This document shows, one piece after another, positions 62,069 to 64,000 of a stretch of DNA of 64,000 nt; the first letter of the stretch is position 1; each line of letters opens with the position of its first letter. This stretch comes from Woeseiaceae bacterium (GTDB taxonomy: Bacteria; Pseudomonadota; Gammaproteobacteria; Steroidobacterales; Woeseiaceae): the NCBI GenBank assembly GCA_021773115.1, contig JAJFKS010000033.1, forward strand, positions 310,001 through 374,000. Direction: 5' to 3'. The notes beneath the pieces are model-generated. The model was not told where the DNA came from, made no database searches, and worked only from the letters and a program-made list of their open reading frames with translations. The position numbers and the translations under genes were made by a program.

Positions 62069-63901
62069 CTACTCAACAGTCACGCTTTTCGCAAGATTCC
62101 TCGGCTGATCCACATCGGTGCCTCTTAACACGGCAACGTGATACGCCAGCAACTGCAGTGGCACGGTATAAACAATCGGTGCGATCATTCTGTCCGCGTG
62201 CGGCATCGCAATGACCTTCATCCCTGCCTCGCTTTTGATGCCCGTCGCAACGTCCGCAAAAACATACAACTGTCCACCGCGTGCGCGTACGACCTGCATA
62301 TTGGACTTCAGCTTTTCGAGCAACTCGTTGTTCGGTGCTACGACAACAACCGGCATTTCATCGTCGATCAATGCCAGTGGGCCATGTTTGAGCTCGCCGG
62401 CCGCGTAGGCTTCGGCGTGAATGTAAGAAATTTCTTTGAGCTTGAGCGCGCCTTCCATTGCGATGGGCCACATCGGTCCGCGACCGAGAAATAGCGTGTG
62501 TTGTTTGTCGGCGAAATCTTTTGCCAGTTCTTTGAGCTGGTCGCTCATCTTCAACGCTTCAGCGGACGCTGCCGCCGCATGCGTCAGGTTGGCAACGAAT
62601 TCCTTTTCCTTCTCTTCGGACATGCCGCGATGCTTTGCCAGCATTAGAGTCACGATCAGTATCGACAACAACTGCGTGGTAAATGCCTTTGTACTCGCAA
62701 CACCGATTTCCGGACCGGCCTGCGTCATCATCACCAGGTCGGACTCGCGCACCATTGAGCTGTGTGCGCTATTACAAATAGTTAGCGTGCCGATATAGCC
62801 AAGCTCTTTCGCCATGCGCAGCGCTTCGAGCGTGTCTGCAGTTTCGCCTGACTGTGACAAGGTCACGAACAATGTCTTGGGCGGAACGACAACATGCCGA
62901 TAACGGTATTCGCTGGCGATCTCCACTTGTGTCGGTATGCCTGCCAGCGCTTCGATCCAGTACTTGCCCACACAACCAGCGTTGTAGCTCGTACCGCAAG
63001 CAACGAAGTGAATGTTCTCAACCTGGTCCAGCAATTCCTCGGCTTTCGGACCGAGTGATTCCGAAATGACACGCTGGTTGGCGACGCGCCCGTACAGCGT
63101 GTCGGCGAGTGCGCTGGGTTGATCATGTATCTCCTTCAGCATGAAGTGATCGTACGGTGCTTTTTCTGCCGAACCGCTGTCCCACTCGGTTTCATGCACT
63201 TCTCGCGTCACAGCATTGCCATCGGTATCAACAATACTTACACCGTCGCAACGGATTTCAGCCAGGTCACCCTGCTCGAGGTAGATGAAGCGTTGCGTCA
63301 CGGGGAGTAGTGCCGGTACGCCGCTGGCGACGAAGTTTTCGCCCTCGCCCAGGCCGATGACCAGCGGGCTTGCAACACGACTAACGACAATGCGGTCCGG
63401 ATCTTCGGCGTCGATGACAAGCAGCGCATACGCGCCTTCGAATCGTTCAACCGCTTTGCCAACAGCAGCAACCAGGTCCAGTCCCCGCTCGAGATAATAG
63501 TGAATCAGATGTGCGGCGACTTCGGTGTCGGTCTCCGAGTCAAACGTGTAGCCCTGCTCCAGCATCTCGTCTTTGATCGGCTGAAAATTCTCGATGATGC
63601 CATTGTGAATGACCGCAACACGACCACCCGACAAATGTGGATGTGCGTTGGCTTCGGTGACACCGCCGTGAGTGGCCCAGCGCGTATGTGCAACGCCGAT
63701 CATGCCTTGCAGCGGGTTTTTCGCGAGCTTGTCTTGCAGCCCTGCTACTTTGCCAACCGTACGGCTCATGCCGAGCGAGCCGTTTTCGCGAATCACGGCA
63801 ACTCCGGCCGAGTCATAGCCGCGATATTCGAGGCGCTTCAGGCCTTCAACCAGGACCGGAACAATATCTCGCCTGGCAACCGCGCCAACAATTCCACACA
63901 T
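62069..63901 (-). CDS. glmS: glutamine-fructose-6-phosphate aminotransferase
   Basis: A 610-residue GlmS. The N-terminal glutaminase begins MCGIVGAVARRD with the catalytic Cys2 and has RLEYRGYDSAGVAV and HTRWATHGGV. Two SIS domains follow (CGTSYNAGCVGKYWIE, LSQSGETADTLEAL, GRGPMWPIAMEGALKLKE) and it ends PRNLAKSVTVE. It makes glucosamine-6-phosphate for peptidoglycan and lipid A. It starts one base after the glmU stop, so the two genes form the common glmUS operon. Confidence 0.97.
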   Translation of the reverse strand: MCGIVGAVARRDIVPVLVEGLKRLEYRGYDSAGVAVIRENGSLGMSRTVGKVAGLQDKLAKNPLQGMIGVAHTRWATHGGVTEANAHPHLSGGRVAVIHNGIIENFQPIKDEMLEQGYTFDSETDTEVAAHLIHYYLERGLDLVAAVGKAVERFEGAYALLVIDAEDPDRIVVSRVASPLVIGLGEGENFVASGVPALLPVTQRFIYLEQGDLAEIRCDGVSIVDTDGNAVTREVHETEWDSGSAEKAPYDHFMLKEIHDQPSALADTLYGRVANQRVISESLGPKAEELLDQVENIHFVACGTSYNAGCVGKYWIEALAGIPTQVEIASEYRYRHVVVPPKTLFVTLSQSGETADTLEALRMAKELGYIGTLTICNSAHSSMVRESDLVMMTQAGPEIGVASTKAFTTQLLSILIVTLMLAKHRGMSEEKEKEFVANLTHAAAASAEALKMSDQLKELAKDFADKQHTLFLGRGPMWPIAMEGALKLKEISYIHAEAYAAGELKHGPLALIDDEMPVVVVAPNNELLEKLKSNMQVVRARGGQLYVFADVATGIKSEAGMKVIAMPHADRMIAPIVYTVPLQLLAYHVAVLRGTDVDQPRNLAKSVTVE

Positions 63902-63902
63902 G

Positions 63903-64000
63903 CTATTTCTTGTCCTTTTTGACCGGCCGCTTCCATCCCGGAAGCGTGGTTTGTTTGCTGCGCGCTACCGTCAGTTCGTCGGCCGGAGCGTTTCTCGAAA
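63903..64000 (-). CDS. glmU: GlmU C-terminal end (partial)
   Basis: The minus strand from the window edge reads [20 protein letters not shown] then [10 protein letters not shown] and a TAG at 63903. This is the typical basic C-terminus of GlmU (N-acetylglucosamine-1-phosphate uridyltransferase), ending with GWKRP and a lysine tail. Only 32 codons are visible; the assignment rests on this tail and on position one base upstream of glmS. Confidence 0.85.
   Translation of the reverse strand, partial: SRNAPADELTVARSKQTTLPGWKRPVKKDKK

Noticed and set aside
1..64000. tRNA, rRNA or CRISPR arrays
   Set aside because: I read for tRNA-like ends, rRNA segments and regular short repeats and saw none; a covariance-model search would be needed to exclude small RNAs.

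Overview
The window looks like a chromosomal segment of a Gram-negative, free-living heterotroph, most likely a marine or sediment gammaproteobacterium. The grounds are a complete lipid A aminoarabinose (arn) operon, several TonB-dependent receptors, many lipoproteins, an Omp85-type barrel, a uronic-acid locus, and glmU-glmS at the right edge. A Woeseiales-like lineage would fit, but that is a guess.

Region 1 (1-18.4 kb) is an envelope and cationic-peptide resistance block. It holds a 5'-complete mprF-like lysyl-phosphatidylglycerol synthase gene that runs off the left edge, a divergent membrane-anchored alpha/beta hydrolase, and an LtaS-type sulfatase-fold transferase. The core is a ten-gene, tightly overlapping minus-strand operon: arnB-arnC-arnA-arnD-arnT-arnE-arnF, followed without a break by a TolC-like lipoprotein, a membrane-fusion lipoprotein and an RND pump. 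Opposite arnB lie an Omp85-like outer-membrane protein, a WbuC-type cupin and a small membrane protein, then a DUF3108 protein and an outer-membrane barrel.

Region 2 (22.4-26.5 kb) is an ECF sigma factor, a FecR anti-sigma regulator and a TonB receptor carrying the STN signalling domain. This is a complete Fec-type surface-signalling unit.

Region 3 (26.5-33.2 kb) is a uronate/oligo-alginate locus: a PL17-like lyase, mannonate dehydratase, an Nramp-fold transporter lacking the metal-ligand motifs, a HAD phosphatase and a GntR/FadR-type regulator. It also contains the decayed remnant of a TonB receptor.

Region 4 (33.3-41.9 kb) holds a HutD-like protein, an unidentified exported protein, two gene remnants (metallo-beta-lactamase fold and ChrR-type FMN reductase), a slipin/NfeD pair, and a LysR-controlled redox cluster (AhpD-like protein, PNPOx-FNR-ferredoxin fusion, SnoaL-like protein).

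Region 5 (42.0-55.1 kb) is the most striking part. A RubisCO-like protein, a two-subunit transketolase, an MtnA-type sugar-1-phosphate isomerase and a purine nucleoside phosphorylase form one overlapping operon. A SorC/DeoR-type sugar-phosphate regulator is encoded just upstream. Next come a periplasmic set (M20 peptidase lipoprotein, unknown lipoprotein, cyclase-family lipoprotein), a TonB receptor and an exported SAM-hydrolase-family protein. A palindrome GAACA-N2-TGTTC occurs upstream of both the phosphorylase gene and the receptor gene, suggesting one regulon. The simplest reading is a nucleoside-pentose salvage route: ribose-1-P to ribulose-1-P to xylulose-5-P to transketolase.

Region 6 (55.3-64 kb) holds small exported proteins, then a three-gene cassette (metallophosphoesterase-TPR, Hsp90-like GHKL ATPase, HEPN protein) that looks like an uncharacterised defence system. 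The cassette sits immediately downstream of glmS, the classical Tn7 insertion neighbourhood. The window ends in glmS and the last codons of glmU.
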